This document shows positions 22,002 through 29,828 of a stretch of DNA of 64,000 nucleotides, piece after piece. The notes under the pieces are model-generated. The model was not told the DNA's origin. It made no database searches and saw only the letters and a program-made list of their open reading frames with translations. A program made the position numbers and the translations under genes. The stretch is from Legionella sp. Lineage in GTDB: Bacteria; Pseudomonadota; Gammaproteobacteria; Legionellales; Legionellaceae. Location of the stretch: NCBI GenBank assembly GCA_030158115.1, contig JAOATK010000006.1, positions 27,914 through 91,913 of the forward strand, read 5' to 3'. Each line of letters starts with the position of its first letter. Position 1 is the first letter of the stretch.

Positions 22002-24206
22002 TTAAGGTAATAGGCGATCTAGCCATTTAGGCAGATACCAATTCCATGTTTTAAATAGCGCCATGGTTGCGGGTACTAAAAAGCTGCGTATCAAAAAGGC
22101 ATCGATAAAAATAGCAACTGCAATGCCTAATCCAAACGCTTTGACCATCAACACATCAGCGACCAAAAACGAACCACAAATCACAATAACAATCAGTGCC
22201 GCACTGGTAATAATGCGACTACTTTTTTCAATGCCGAAAATGATACTTTGATTATTATCTTGAGTTTCTTGATAAGCTTCTTTAATACGAGATAATAAAA
22301 AGACTTCATAATCCATTGAGAAGCCAAATAAGGCACAAAAGATAATCACCAGTAAACTAATATCCAACATCCCTTGCGGCTCAAAATTCAAAAGCTCAGA
22401 GAAGTACCCATCTTGAAATACAAAAACCAAGGCGCCATAGGCCGCACAAAGACTTAATAAGGTCATAATAATGGCTTTGAATGGTAAAAAAACAGATCGT
22501 AATAAAATTAAAAGTATCAGGTAAGAAAAGACCATGATCCAAACAATGGCATAGGGGAGCACCCTATAAATAGCATGCAACACGTCGATATTACTGACAG
22601 CAACCCCTGTGACTTGGAATTTTAATCCATTGATAGGATTAAGATGCTGTAACTTAGTAATTAATTTCTTTGTTTCAGGTGAGTTTGTGGAATACTTACT
22701 CACTATATTGAGTATGGTTAAATTTTCAAGAGTGGTTGTGGCTAGAAGTTGTTTGATATGCACATCATCTAGGCTCTGCTGTGTATGATAGAGGGTATAG
22801 TATTGGCTTTTCGTCATGTCTGAATCACTACTAATGATGCCAGTTATTTTTTTGATAGCCGAATTTTTCTCTAATTTTTTGACTAAATTATCTATTTTCG
22901 AAAGGTTATTGCGGGATAAAATGGGAGATGAAGTGGATCGTATCACCAATTGAATCGGGGTTAATTCTTGAATATTAAATTTTTCAGCGTAGATATCATA
23001 AAAGCTACGGCTGGGTGAGTTTTCAGGGAAAATTCGATAATCTGAAATGCTGAATTTTACTGATAAGAAGGGATAACCTAAGATTAATAATAGAGCCAGA
23101 ATGATGGTAAAAAACAGGTAAGGTCTATGAACTACGCGTTCTGCTAACCAGCGCCAGCAGCTGAAATCGCAGCCGTTATTTTTTCTAACATGGATAGAAA
23201 ATAAATTAATTTTTGTTTTTAGAACAGCAAGAATCGCAGGTAAAAGCATAGTAGAAATTAATACAGCAAAAAATACGGCGGCTAATCCACCCACAGCGAC
23301 GGAAAATAAGATGTTAATAGGGAATAAAAATAAGGCGCTTAAGCTTACAAAAACAGCCAAGCCACTAAAGAAAATGGCTTTGCCAGCGCTAGCTTGTGTG
23401 ACTGCAATGGCCTCACTACCACTTAAGCCATTTTTCAATTCATCACGAAAACGGTTGATAAAAAATAAAGAGTAATCCAAGCAAAGACAAAGCCCCAATA
23501 ATAAGGCGATATTGATGGTAAATACAGAAAGGGTAACGTGTTGCCCAAAAAAGTAAAGTGTGCTCAGGATAATTAAGGCACAGCCTCCACCTAAAATAAT
23601 GGGTAAGATGGCTGCTACCAATGATCCAAAAACAAAGATTAATGTGATAATGGCTATGGGTGCCGCGATGACGTCTGCTTTATATAGGTCTACTTGTGTC
23701 TGATGCGTCACGGCCTCTACAAAAAGTGGCTCACCGCCAATTTTCATGGTCATATTCGTTGGTTTTTTTATCGAGTCTTTTAATTGCGTGACTAACTCAT
23801 TATTTATTGGTTTTTTGCTTTTAATAATGATCACAGCATAAGCTGTGTGTTTATCTTTAGATACCAGTTGTTTTTCATAAGGTAAAATAATGTCATGCTT
23901 AACTGGGAAATTATCTAAATCGGCTAAAGATCGTTTTATTTTTTCTAAAAACAAAGGATTTGACATTGAAAGCTTGGGGCTATAATAAAGAACCAAAAAT
24001 TTATTATTACCATCGTAACCAAATTTTTTATTTAAGAAATCATTCGTTATGGCACTAGAGGAATTATTGTCTATAAAACCAGTGGTTTTAAATGGTGTCA
24101 TAATGTGAGGCAAAAATGGAATACAGATTAAAATGACGGCAAGCCACAGGATAATAATTGGCCAGCGAAATTTATTAATCAATTTTCCTGCTTGGTAAAA
24201 AACCAT
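22002..24206 (-). CDS. MMPL/RND-family exporter
   Basis: A 734-residue membrane transporter with the repeat layout of RND proteins: TM1 near 14-34, a large periplasmic loop to about 180, five or six helices, then a second loop and helix bundle. Each half has the MMPL proton-relay motif: LDYSLFFINRFRDEL near 243 and MDYEVFLLSRIKEA near 645. Relatives in mycobacteria move lipids and glycopeptidolipids whose synthesis genes sit beside them. Here the NRPS gene follows by 16 bases, so the synthetase product is the likely cargo. No membrane-fusion protein or outer channel gene is next to it. Confidence 0.9.
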   Translation of the reverse strand: MVFYQAGKLINKFRWPIIILWLAVILICIPFLPHIMTPFKTTGFIDNNSSSAITNDFLNKKFGYDGNNKFLVLYYSPKLSMSNPLFLEKIKRSLADLDNFPVKHDIILPYEKQLVSKDKHTAYAVIIIKSKKPINNELVTQLKDSIKKPTNMTMKIGGEPLFVEAVTHQTQVDLYKADVIAAPIAIITLIFVFGSLVAAILPIILGGGCALIILSTLYFFGQHVTLSVFTINIALLLGLCLCLDYSLFFINRFRDELKNGLSGSEAIAVTQASAGKAIFFSGLAVFVSLSALFLFPINILFSVAVGGLAAVFFAVLISTMLLPAILAVLKTKINLFSIHVRKNNGCDFSCWRWLAERVVHRPYLFFTIILALLLILGYPFLSVKFSISDYRIFPENSPSRSFYDIYAEKFNIQELTPIQLVIRSTSSPILSRNNLSKIDNLVKKLEKNSAIKKITGIISSDSDMTKSQYYTLYHTQQSLDDVHIKQLLATTTLENLTILNIVSKYSTNSPETKKLITKLQHLNPINGLKFQVTGVAVSNIDVLHAIYRVLPYAIVWIMVFSYLILLILLRSVFLPFKAIIMTLLSLCAAYGALVFVFQDGYFSELLNFEPQGMLDISLLVIIFCALFGFSMDYEVFLLSRIKEAYQETQDNNQSIIFGIEKSSRIITSAALIVIVICGSFLVADVLMVKAFGLGIAVAIFIDAFLIRSFLVPATMALFKTWNWYLPKWLDRLLP

Positions 24207-24331
24207 ATTTTTCTCATTCTTATTGTTAGTCGAAATTGATAAAGTCTAAACCAATAAAAAAATGATGACTCATTAAACATATTAGTATAAATTCACAATT
24301 ATTGTTGGATTTAGCTTTAAAAAAGGTATTT

Positions 24332-24868
24332 GTGCATCATTACGAAGATTTGATAACCATTTTTGACGCATGTTTCGGCGCGGATTATAACACCAGATTA
24401 GTAAAAGGCGATAACGAACCTATTTATTTACCTGTTGATAAACAACAAGATTTTAATGCGATTATTTTTGCTCATGGTTTTTTTAGCAGCGCATTGCATG
24501 AGTGTTCTCATTGGTTGATTGCGGGTGAGGAGCGAAGAAAATTAGTTGATTTTGGTTATTGGTATATGCCCGATGGACGAAATGCAGAGCAGCAAGCCTT
24601 ATTTCAACGCGTTGAAGTAAAACCTCAAGCGATGGAATGGATTCTTTCCAAAGCTTCAGGACATAAATTTTACGTGAGTGCAGATAATTTGAATGGAGAT
24701 GCATCGGATACTGATGATTTTAAACGGGCTGTGTATGAGCAAGTAATTCATCATTGTCATACCGGTTTATCCTCACGTGCACAAAAATTTCGAGACGCCT
24801 TAAGTTCCTTTTATAAACAATCTCCGGCGCTTAACGAGTTTGATTTTTCTTTAGATGAATTAAACTGA
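24332..24868 (+). CDS. epmC: Elongation factor P hydroxylase
   Basis: EpmC (YfcM) hydroxylates the beta-lysylated lysine of elongation factor P. The match is strong: HHYEDLITIFDACF, NTRLVKGDNEPIYLP, FAHGFFSSALHECSHWLIAGEERRKLVDFGYWYMPDGR and VEVKPQAMEW are family hallmarks, with the metal-binding His-Glu-x-x-His in HECSH. The GTG at 24332, with AAAAAGG just upstream, puts the start where E. coli EpmC begins; a TTG at 24302 would add ten residues. epmA and epmB are not in the window. Divergent from the MMPL gene. Confidence 0.93.
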   Translation: MHHYEDLITIFDACFGADYNTRLVKGDNEPIYLPVDKQQDFNAIIFAHGFFSSALHECSHWLIAGEERRKLVDFGYWYMPDGRNAEQQALFQRVEVKPQAMEWILSKASGHKFYVSADNLNGDASDTDDFKRAVYEQVIHHCHTGLSSRAQKFRDALSSFYKQSPALNEFDFSLDELN

Positions 24869-24906
24869 TTTTTGCCCATTGCCATGACTGTGGCACAGCG
24901 CCTGGA

Positions 24907-24927
24907 TCCCGCGGAGAAGTCGCGGGA
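24907..24927. terminator. GC-rich hairpin between convergent genes
   Basis: TCCCGCG and CGCGGGA form a 7-bp stem with a seven-base loop between the ends of epmC and the 315-residue gene. There is no T-run. It resembles the core of a widespread intergenic repeat and may end both transcripts. Confidence 0.45.
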
Positions 24928-24943
24928 CGTGTGTTGGTGTAAC

Positions 24944-25891
24944 TTAATAGCGGTGATACTTTGAAGGTTCCTTGGCCCTCTGTGCAATAACGTCTAATAT
25001 TGCTTCTCGTCGCCTCTCATCTGTTCCTGGAGCATTTGCAATGGCAAGAATTTCATTAAATATCTGAGGAGATATTTTTTCCTTCCAAATCTGAATGGTA
25101 GTTTCATGCAGAAAAATATCCGGCTTATCTAGCAAGTTATTGAATGCAGCTGGATCGTGAAAAACATCAGATACTTGATCGCATATATTGCAAAGAGCAC
25201 TCATTATTTGATCGAATTGCCCAGTGAAGACAATCTCTCTTGGAGGTATTTTAAATACCTCTAAAACATGCATGAATTTTTTTTGTACTTTTTGGGCTGA
25301 TTCAGGGTTTTCAGTTCCTGTTAACAAAGCTCTAATACCTACAAGCTTATCAAATAAAAATTCTGCATCTTTCGGGGATTTGTAAAAAGCCTGAAATAGT
25401 AAGAAGCCAGTTTTTTTGGAAAATAAACCTTGTAAATTGCATTGTCCTATATGGCGATCAACAAGCTTATTGGGTATTAGTTGAAATGAAAACGGTGCAG
25501 GGTATGTTTTTAGCATAGGGACTGTTGATGCACCTGATTTTATTGGTGCAACCGAATCCGTTGGTTTAGGTTGCACTTTTTTTGGATTGTTCAGCAAGCC
25601 ATTCATTTGAGGAACATTATGTGTTGCAGTGGTGATAGCCGCTTCTTGAAACGCTAAGTTAATCAATGAGTTAGCAAATACACGAAGGCATGAAAAAAGC
25701 CATTTTTGGATTTTCCACGTATTATTCTCAAACGCACGGTAAACATTAACTGCATTTTCCTCTGATCGCTCCTCACTAAATTTAGTTAAATTCGCTTTGA
25801 GCAGTCTAGGGAAAAATAATTTTTTGAACCAGTTGAGCTTATCATAGCCAGCTTTTAAGGTATCAATATCTTCTATGTTCTTTAAGTCCAT
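24944..25891 (-). CDS. Hypothetical 315-residue protein, effector-like
   Basis: A soluble, mostly helical protein with no catalytic motif that I recognise. The N-terminus (LKAGYDKLNWFKKLFFPRLLKANLTKF) resembles a basic, amphipathic start that recurs in orphan Legionella proteins; this is recollection, not a search. A Pro/Lys/Ser linker lies near 100-125. A second helical region follows. The C-terminus is charged (ERRREAILDVIAQRAKEPSKYHRY). It is a single gene with its own upstream region. Dot/Icm export is possible but unproven. Confidence 0.6.
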   Translation of the reverse strand: MDLKNIEDIDTLKAGYDKLNWFKKLFFPRLLKANLTKFSEERSEENAVNVYRAFENNTWKIQKWLFSCLRVFANSLINLAFQEAAITTATHNVPQMNGLLNNPKKVQPKPTDSVAPIKSGASTVPMLKTYPAPFSFQLIPNKLVDRHIGQCNLQGLFSKKTGFLLFQAFYKSPKDAEFLFDKLVGIRALLTGTENPESAQKVQKKFMHVLEVFKIPPREIVFTGQFDQIMSALCNICDQVSDVFHDPAAFNNLLDKPDIFLHETTIQIWKEKISPQIFNEILAIANAPGTDERRREAILDVIAQRAKEPSKYHRY

Positions 25892-26122
25892 ACGATTGTC
25901 CTATTATATGTACATCAAAAATTAGGTGACTTTATAAGGGCTTCAGCATTTGCTATTGCAACGATAGCGGCAATCTGCGTTTTAAAATAATATATAAGTA
26001 TATTTTATAGGCAGCATGGTTGAAAGTAAAGAAAATCATGCGGAATGAAATAAAATTAACCATTTTAAGCAGCATTTCTTTAGTTTAATGGCAGTAAATC
26101 ATCGCCTAGATGAGGCGAGAAG

Positions 26123-26160
26123 TTGATCCGGGATCAGTGGCGCTGAATTCCCGGATTACC
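26123..26160. repeat. Relic of palindromic repeat (ATCAGTGGC loop family)
   Basis: GATCCGGGATCAGTGGC with CCCGGATTA forms a short stem, and its loop is nearly the same as that of the element at 3841-3921. The rest of the 290-base gap (25892-26184) between the 315-residue gene and the NTPDase gene is AT-rich, with nothing else recognisable. Confidence 0.55.
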
Positions 26161-26184
26161 TTTTCTTGCAAACAGGCTATTTGC

Positions 26185-27327
26185 TTATGAAATAATTTTC
26201 TTGTGATGTAATACCACACCCAAAGTCCAATCCAGATCTTTGGTTGCGGGTACATAATGTACGCTTTGACTAGGTGATAATCCATATCCATCTACCATTA
26301 ATGCATAGTAAAAAGAAGGTAGGAGGCAATAGATATCAAGGTATTCATTATTAGGAAATTGATTGCTTAGATCATCCCATGATTGATGGCAAACTAGATT
26401 ATTTGCTTGCTGAAGTAATTCTTGAGCCGTTAATTCATTATTTTGGAATTCAAAAGGTTTACTGTTTACCAGGTAGGACATGCCACCAATGGCATACCAG
26501 GTAGAGATAGGGTGCTCAGCAAGCAATGCTTGCACGATAATTTTGGTTTTATGTACGCCATTAATCAATGATCCAATTTCTTGAGCACATTCTAATGCAT
26601 TGCCTTGGCCTGATGTGCCATCGGGAAGAGGGTAGTTATCGGAAAAACAGGCGGTTGAATCAAGGAGCTGATGGGTCATTTCATTTTGCCCCAACCCTAA
26701 AAAGCTATGAACAAATAAATGAATATCTTGGCCATAAAGATTGAGATTGACTTGTGAACCCTTAGTTGCAGATGAAGTGTTTTCTATGGGAAAGGCAATT
26801 TGTACCGAAGCCCCGCCTATATCCATTACTCCTACTGTTGGGCTAGAGGGAGATTTTAGGGTGTCTAAATGATAATTGACAGCAAGCCAATCATATAATG
26901 CCTCATGATCGCCTTGAATGGTCTTTGCTTCCATAAGCTGCCAAGGTTGGTTTAAAAACCAGTTTTTTAAGGAGTTGTAATATATTTTTTGTTTGGCTTG
27001 TGGTACTAAACGCATACCCGCTGTCGCGTAGAAATAGACCGGTATATTGTTAACTGGAGCTTTTGCAAAAAGCAGGCTCATGTAATCATTGATAGCGTTT
27101 TGTTTCGCCTCGATCGTTGCGAACCCAGGGGTGGTTTTTTTAACCCAAATTTCAGAAATATGAATAGGGGTATTGGTTTCATCTAAATCGTAGGAAAAAA
27201 TATGGAGTCGTGAGCCTGTACTTCCTGCGTCGACTACAGCGATACATTGGTGTTCAGAACAGCTGTTAGTTTCCGCATAGACCTGTGTAGAAAGCAAGCA
27301 GCCAAGCAATAGCAAAAAACGAATCAT
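26185..27327 (-). CDS. Secreted ecto-NTPDase (GDA1/CD39 family)
   Basis: A 380-residue apyrase that removes phosphates from extracellular nucleoside tri- and diphosphates. A signal peptide (MIRFLLLLGCLLSTQVYA) leads the protein. The apyrase conserved regions are clear: ACR1 VVDAGSTGSRLHI (31-43), ACR2 YFYATAGMRLV (98-108), ACR3 with the catalytic Glu in GDHEALYDWLAVN, and ACR4 GVMDIGGASVQIAFP (166-180), with an ACR5-like YAIGGMSYLV later. This family is typical of eukaryotes; L. pneumophila has related secreted enzymes that aid growth in host cells. AAAGGCG precedes the ATG. Confidence 0.95.
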   Translation of the reverse strand: MIRFLLLLGCLLSTQVYAETNSCSEHQCIAVVDAGSTGSRLHIFSYDLDETNTPIHISEIWVKKTTPGFATIEAKQNAINDYMSLLFAKAPVNNIPVYFYATAGMRLVPQAKQKIYYNSLKNWFLNQPWQLMEAKTIQGDHEALYDWLAVNYHLDTLKSPSSPTVGVMDIGGASVQIAFPIENTSSATKGSQVNLNLYGQDIHLFVHSFLGLGQNEMTHQLLDSTACFSDNYPLPDGTSGQGNALECAQEIGSLINGVHKTKIIVQALLAEHPISTWYAIGGMSYLVNSKPFEFQNNELTAQELLQQANNLVCHQSWDDLSNQFPNNEYLDIYCLLPSFYYALMVDGYGLSPSQSVHYVPATKDLDWTLGVVLHHKKIIS

Positions 27328-27471
27328 AATTAACGCCTTTGAATTTTGTGCCCAAATAATACACTATGTGTCTTATATTTTCAACATATTCTTCTCGTTG
27401 AAAGAATGATACACTACTTTTGTAGTAATAATTACTCATTTTTTCTCGGTTTTTTCTGGTGGTTAGATATC

Positions 27472-28365
27472 ATGAATCAAGAACATCGCGGCTCAGCTTA
27501 TGCTATCTTATCAGGCCTTGCTTACGGTTTGGTTGGCTATTTTGGCGTTAGCGCAATTCATGGGCATCTATCGGCTGAAACCATGTTATTTTGGCGATTT
27601 TTTATTGCAAGCCTGCTCATTTTTATTGTTCTATTACCTCAGATAAAAAAAACAACAAATGATTATCCTCAAATGTTGAGTGCTTTTTTATCGGGTGTTT
27701 TTTATTATGGCATTTCTACTTGGTTGTATTTTTTAGCCTGCGCATACATTAGCTCTGGTTTGGCGATGGTGCTTCTTTTTACCTATCCTCTTTTTGTTAT
27801 GTTGCTTAATTTTTTGGTTTATAAGCAGACCATCCCGAAAATATATTATCTGGCTATTAGTATAATTTTCACGGGCATGTTCTTTCTTGTTGATTTTGAG
27901 GACGTATCATTTAATTTATGGGGAATATTTTTGAGTGTGGTGTCTTCATTTTGTTATGCCGGTTATGTAGTTGTTAGCAAAAGAAACACACTATCACCTC
28001 ATATGTCTACCTTAATGGTTTGCTTAGGCTGTATGGTGACTAGCCTGGTTATTTCCTTGGTGAGCAATACGTTTATTATCCCTTCATCACCCATTATTTG
28101 GATGCATTTATTCGGAATAGCGCTGATTGCAACAGTGATTCCTATTTTATTAATGTTCTATAGTTTGGAGTATATTAGCTCAGAAAAAACATCTATTTTA
28201 TCTGTTTTAGAACCCGTATTTGTAGTTTTTTTTGGTATGCTTTTATTGGGCGAAACCTTACAGATGAGGAATGTGATAGGGATGGTTTTAATATTAATAG
28301 GTGCCTTAATGACACTATTTAGTGATCAAATTAAGTGGATTTATTGGCCACGAAAGGCAGCTTGA
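27472..28365 (+). CDS. EamA/DMT-family transporter
   Basis: A 297-residue protein with ten predicted membrane helices in two EamA repeats. It starts MNQEHRGSAYAILSGLAYGLVGYFG, and the second repeat ends YISSEKTSILSVLEPVFVVFFGMLLLGETL, a typical DMT signature. The substrate is unknown. The ATG at 27472 is chosen over a longer frame because the extra 42 residues lie in the intergenic region shared with the divergent NTPDase gene and look non-coding. A hairpin followed by T residues covers its stop. Confidence 0.88.
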   Translation: MNQEHRGSAYAILSGLAYGLVGYFGVSAIHGHLSAETMLFWRFFIASLLIFIVLLPQIKKTTNDYPQMLSAFLSGVFYYGISTWLYFLACAYISSGLAMVLLFTYPLFVMLLNFLVYKQTIPKIYYLAISIIFTGMFFLVDFEDVSFNLWGIFLSVVSSFCYAGYVVVSKRNTLSPHMSTLMVCLGCMVTSLVISLVSNTFIIPSSPIIWMHLFGIALIATVIPILLMFYSLEYISSEKTSILSVLEPVFVVFFGMLLLGETLQMRNVIGMVLILIGALMTLFSDQIKWIYWPRKAA

Positions 28366-28395
28366 ATGCAGCAAAGCGTAATCCAAGCTGCTTTT
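28353..28395 (+). terminator. Terminator of the EamA transporter gene, built on a repeat
   Basis: GCAGCTTG (28357-28364) pairs with CAAGCTGC (28384-28391), flanked by A residues on the left and TTTT on the right. The loop contains AAGCGTAATCC, the core of the GTAATCC palindromic family, so a repeat fragment seems to serve as the gene's transcription stop. The stem includes the stop codon. Confidence 0.65.
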
Positions 28396-28399
28396 AGAC

Positions 28400-28534
28400 T
28401 TAATACCAATTTCCTGTATAACTATTGCTACCAGAGCATTCACTGACACAAGTGCCGCAGCAGGAGTTACTCGAACAGTTGCTTAATACGGCTGAAACAG
28501 CAACCATCATAAAAACGAGAATCATTTTTTTCAT
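28400..28534 (-). CDS. Tiny Cys-rich lipoprotein-like peptide, 44 residues
   Basis: The ATG has AAGGA seven bases upstream. The translation starts MKKMILVFMMVAVSAVLSNC, a compact lipoprotein signal with a plausible lipobox LSNC at Cys20. The rest is short and rich in Ser and Cys (CCGTC, ECSG), ending GNWY. This looks like an entericidin-class or toxin-antidote-size lipoprotein, but no homologue is recognised. The ribosome-binding site and signal make it likely to be a real gene. Confidence 0.6.
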   Translation of the reverse strand: MKKMILVFMMVAVSAVLSNCSSNSCCGTCVSECSGSNSYTGNWY

Positions 28535-28597
28535 GATTTATCCTTGTTATAATATCTCTCTAACTATATGCCATGTAAATCAATTTAACCAGCAATC

Positions 28598-29764
28598 CTA
28601 GATTTCTTCAATTTGTAACCATTGTAATTTCCATAACTCAAAGAGAAACAACTGATTCTTTTCTTGAGTTAAAAAGTCATTAAAATATGGATGCAATAAA
28701 TGACGATGATTGGCAATATAACTTATTAGTTCTAGAGAAACGCCATCAACATTCCATTCGCAGCCGTTAATGTATAATTGAGAGTCGCAATAGGCGAAAC
28801 GGCATGAGGCATCACGAATTAAATTAAGACCGCTTTTAAGCTCGTCAATAAAGTTAGGCAAGGGAATCAACTCCTCCTCCTCTAAGGGAAAAGGTAATTG
28901 TTGCTCTGCACCTTGATCAAGACGTGTGGCAAAACACCCAAACCAGGATTTCATTATTTTCTCATCATCAATTAATTGATGAAGTAAATTTTGAGCGCTC
29001 TTCCATGCCGGTTCAGTAATTTCGGAGGTCTCTTTTAAATGAGACCAATCCGGATCTTGGTATAAGGCTTTAAAAGCCTCTTTTTCAGATAAATAATCAC
29101 CTAAACTATCCCATATTTCTTGACCCTGATAGCTTCGATAGCCAAAGGAGTAAGTCATGCATTCTTTAGACAGTGAGATGCCATAATGACCCACATGGGG
29201 TGGTAAATAAAGCATGTCACCTTCTTCAAGCACTATTTTTTCTTCAACAGCAAATCGATTCATAATGCGTAATTCAAGATCTGGAATGTGGTTGTCTTCA
29301 TGGCATTCTTGGGTGGTTAATGACCATTCACGTCGTCCCTGAGCTTGATACAAGAACACATCGTAATTATCATAATGCGGACCTACGCTGCCATGAGGTG
29401 TCGCAAAGCTAATCATAATGTCATCAATACGCCATTGGGGGATAAAATTAAAAAGATCTAGCAATTCATAAACTTTAGGGACTAACCTATCCACTCCTTG
29501 TACCAATAATGTCCAATGTGTGGGTGGTAGCTGATTAAAATCTTCTTCTAAAAATGGGCCACGTTTTAAATGCCATGCAGAATTTTGATTGGGTTTTTCG
29601 TAGACTATCCGGCTTTCAATATCCTCTTCAAGGGCCAGGCCTGCTAACTCATCTGCAGATACAGGATTAATAAAATGAGGGATGGCATTCTTGATGACTA
29701 AAGGCTTTTTTTGCCAATAGTCACTGAGAAAAGTGTTTAAAGATATTTCCTGAAAATTGATCAT
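28598..29764 (-). CDS. roxA: Ribosomal oxygenase RoxA (50S L16 arginine hydroxylase)
   Basis: RoxA (YcfD) is a 2-oxoglutarate and Fe(II) dioxygenase of the JmjC type that hydroxylates an arginine of ribosomal protein L16. The 388-residue protein has the iron-binding HxD at His130-Tyr-Asp132 in GPHYDNYDVFLYQAQGRREW and the distal His in LYLPPHVGHYG. The N-terminal FLSDYWQKKPLVIKNAIP is the family's usual lead-in. AGGA precedes the ATG. A small hairpin separates it from the upstream kefC-like gene. Confidence 0.92.
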   Translation of the reverse strand: MINFQEISLNTFLSDYWQKKPLVIKNAIPHFINPVSADELAGLALEEDIESRIVYEKPNQNSAWHLKRGPFLEEDFNQLPPTHWTLLVQGVDRLVPKVYELLDLFNFIPQWRIDDIMISFATPHGSVGPHYDNYDVFLYQAQGRREWSLTTQECHEDNHIPDLELRIMNRFAVEEKIVLEEGDMLYLPPHVGHYGISLSKECMTYSFGYRSYQGQEIWDSLGDYLSEKEAFKALYQDPDWSHLKETSEITEPAWKSAQNLLHQLIDDEKIMKSWFGCFATRLDQGAEQQLPFPLEEEELIPLPNFIDELKSGLNLIRDASCRFAYCDSQLYINGCEWNVDGVSLELISYIANHRHLLHPYFNDFLTQEKNQLFLFELWKLQWLQIEEI

Positions 29765-29790
29765 AAATAATCCTGCTTCTTAATGTTTAT

Positions 29791-29821
29791 TAATATTTCG
29801 CCCAAGATAGTAGAAATATTA
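29791..29821. repeat. Small hairpin with the CCAAGATAGTAGA loop
   Basis: TAATATTTC and GAAATATTA form a 9-bp perfect stem around a 13-base loop. The stretch TTTCGCCCAAGATAGTAGA (29796-29814) matches 6472-6490 in 18 of 19 positions. It lies in the 64-base gap between the kefC-like gene and roxA. Confidence 0.65.
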
Positions 29822-29828
29822 ACCAAGC

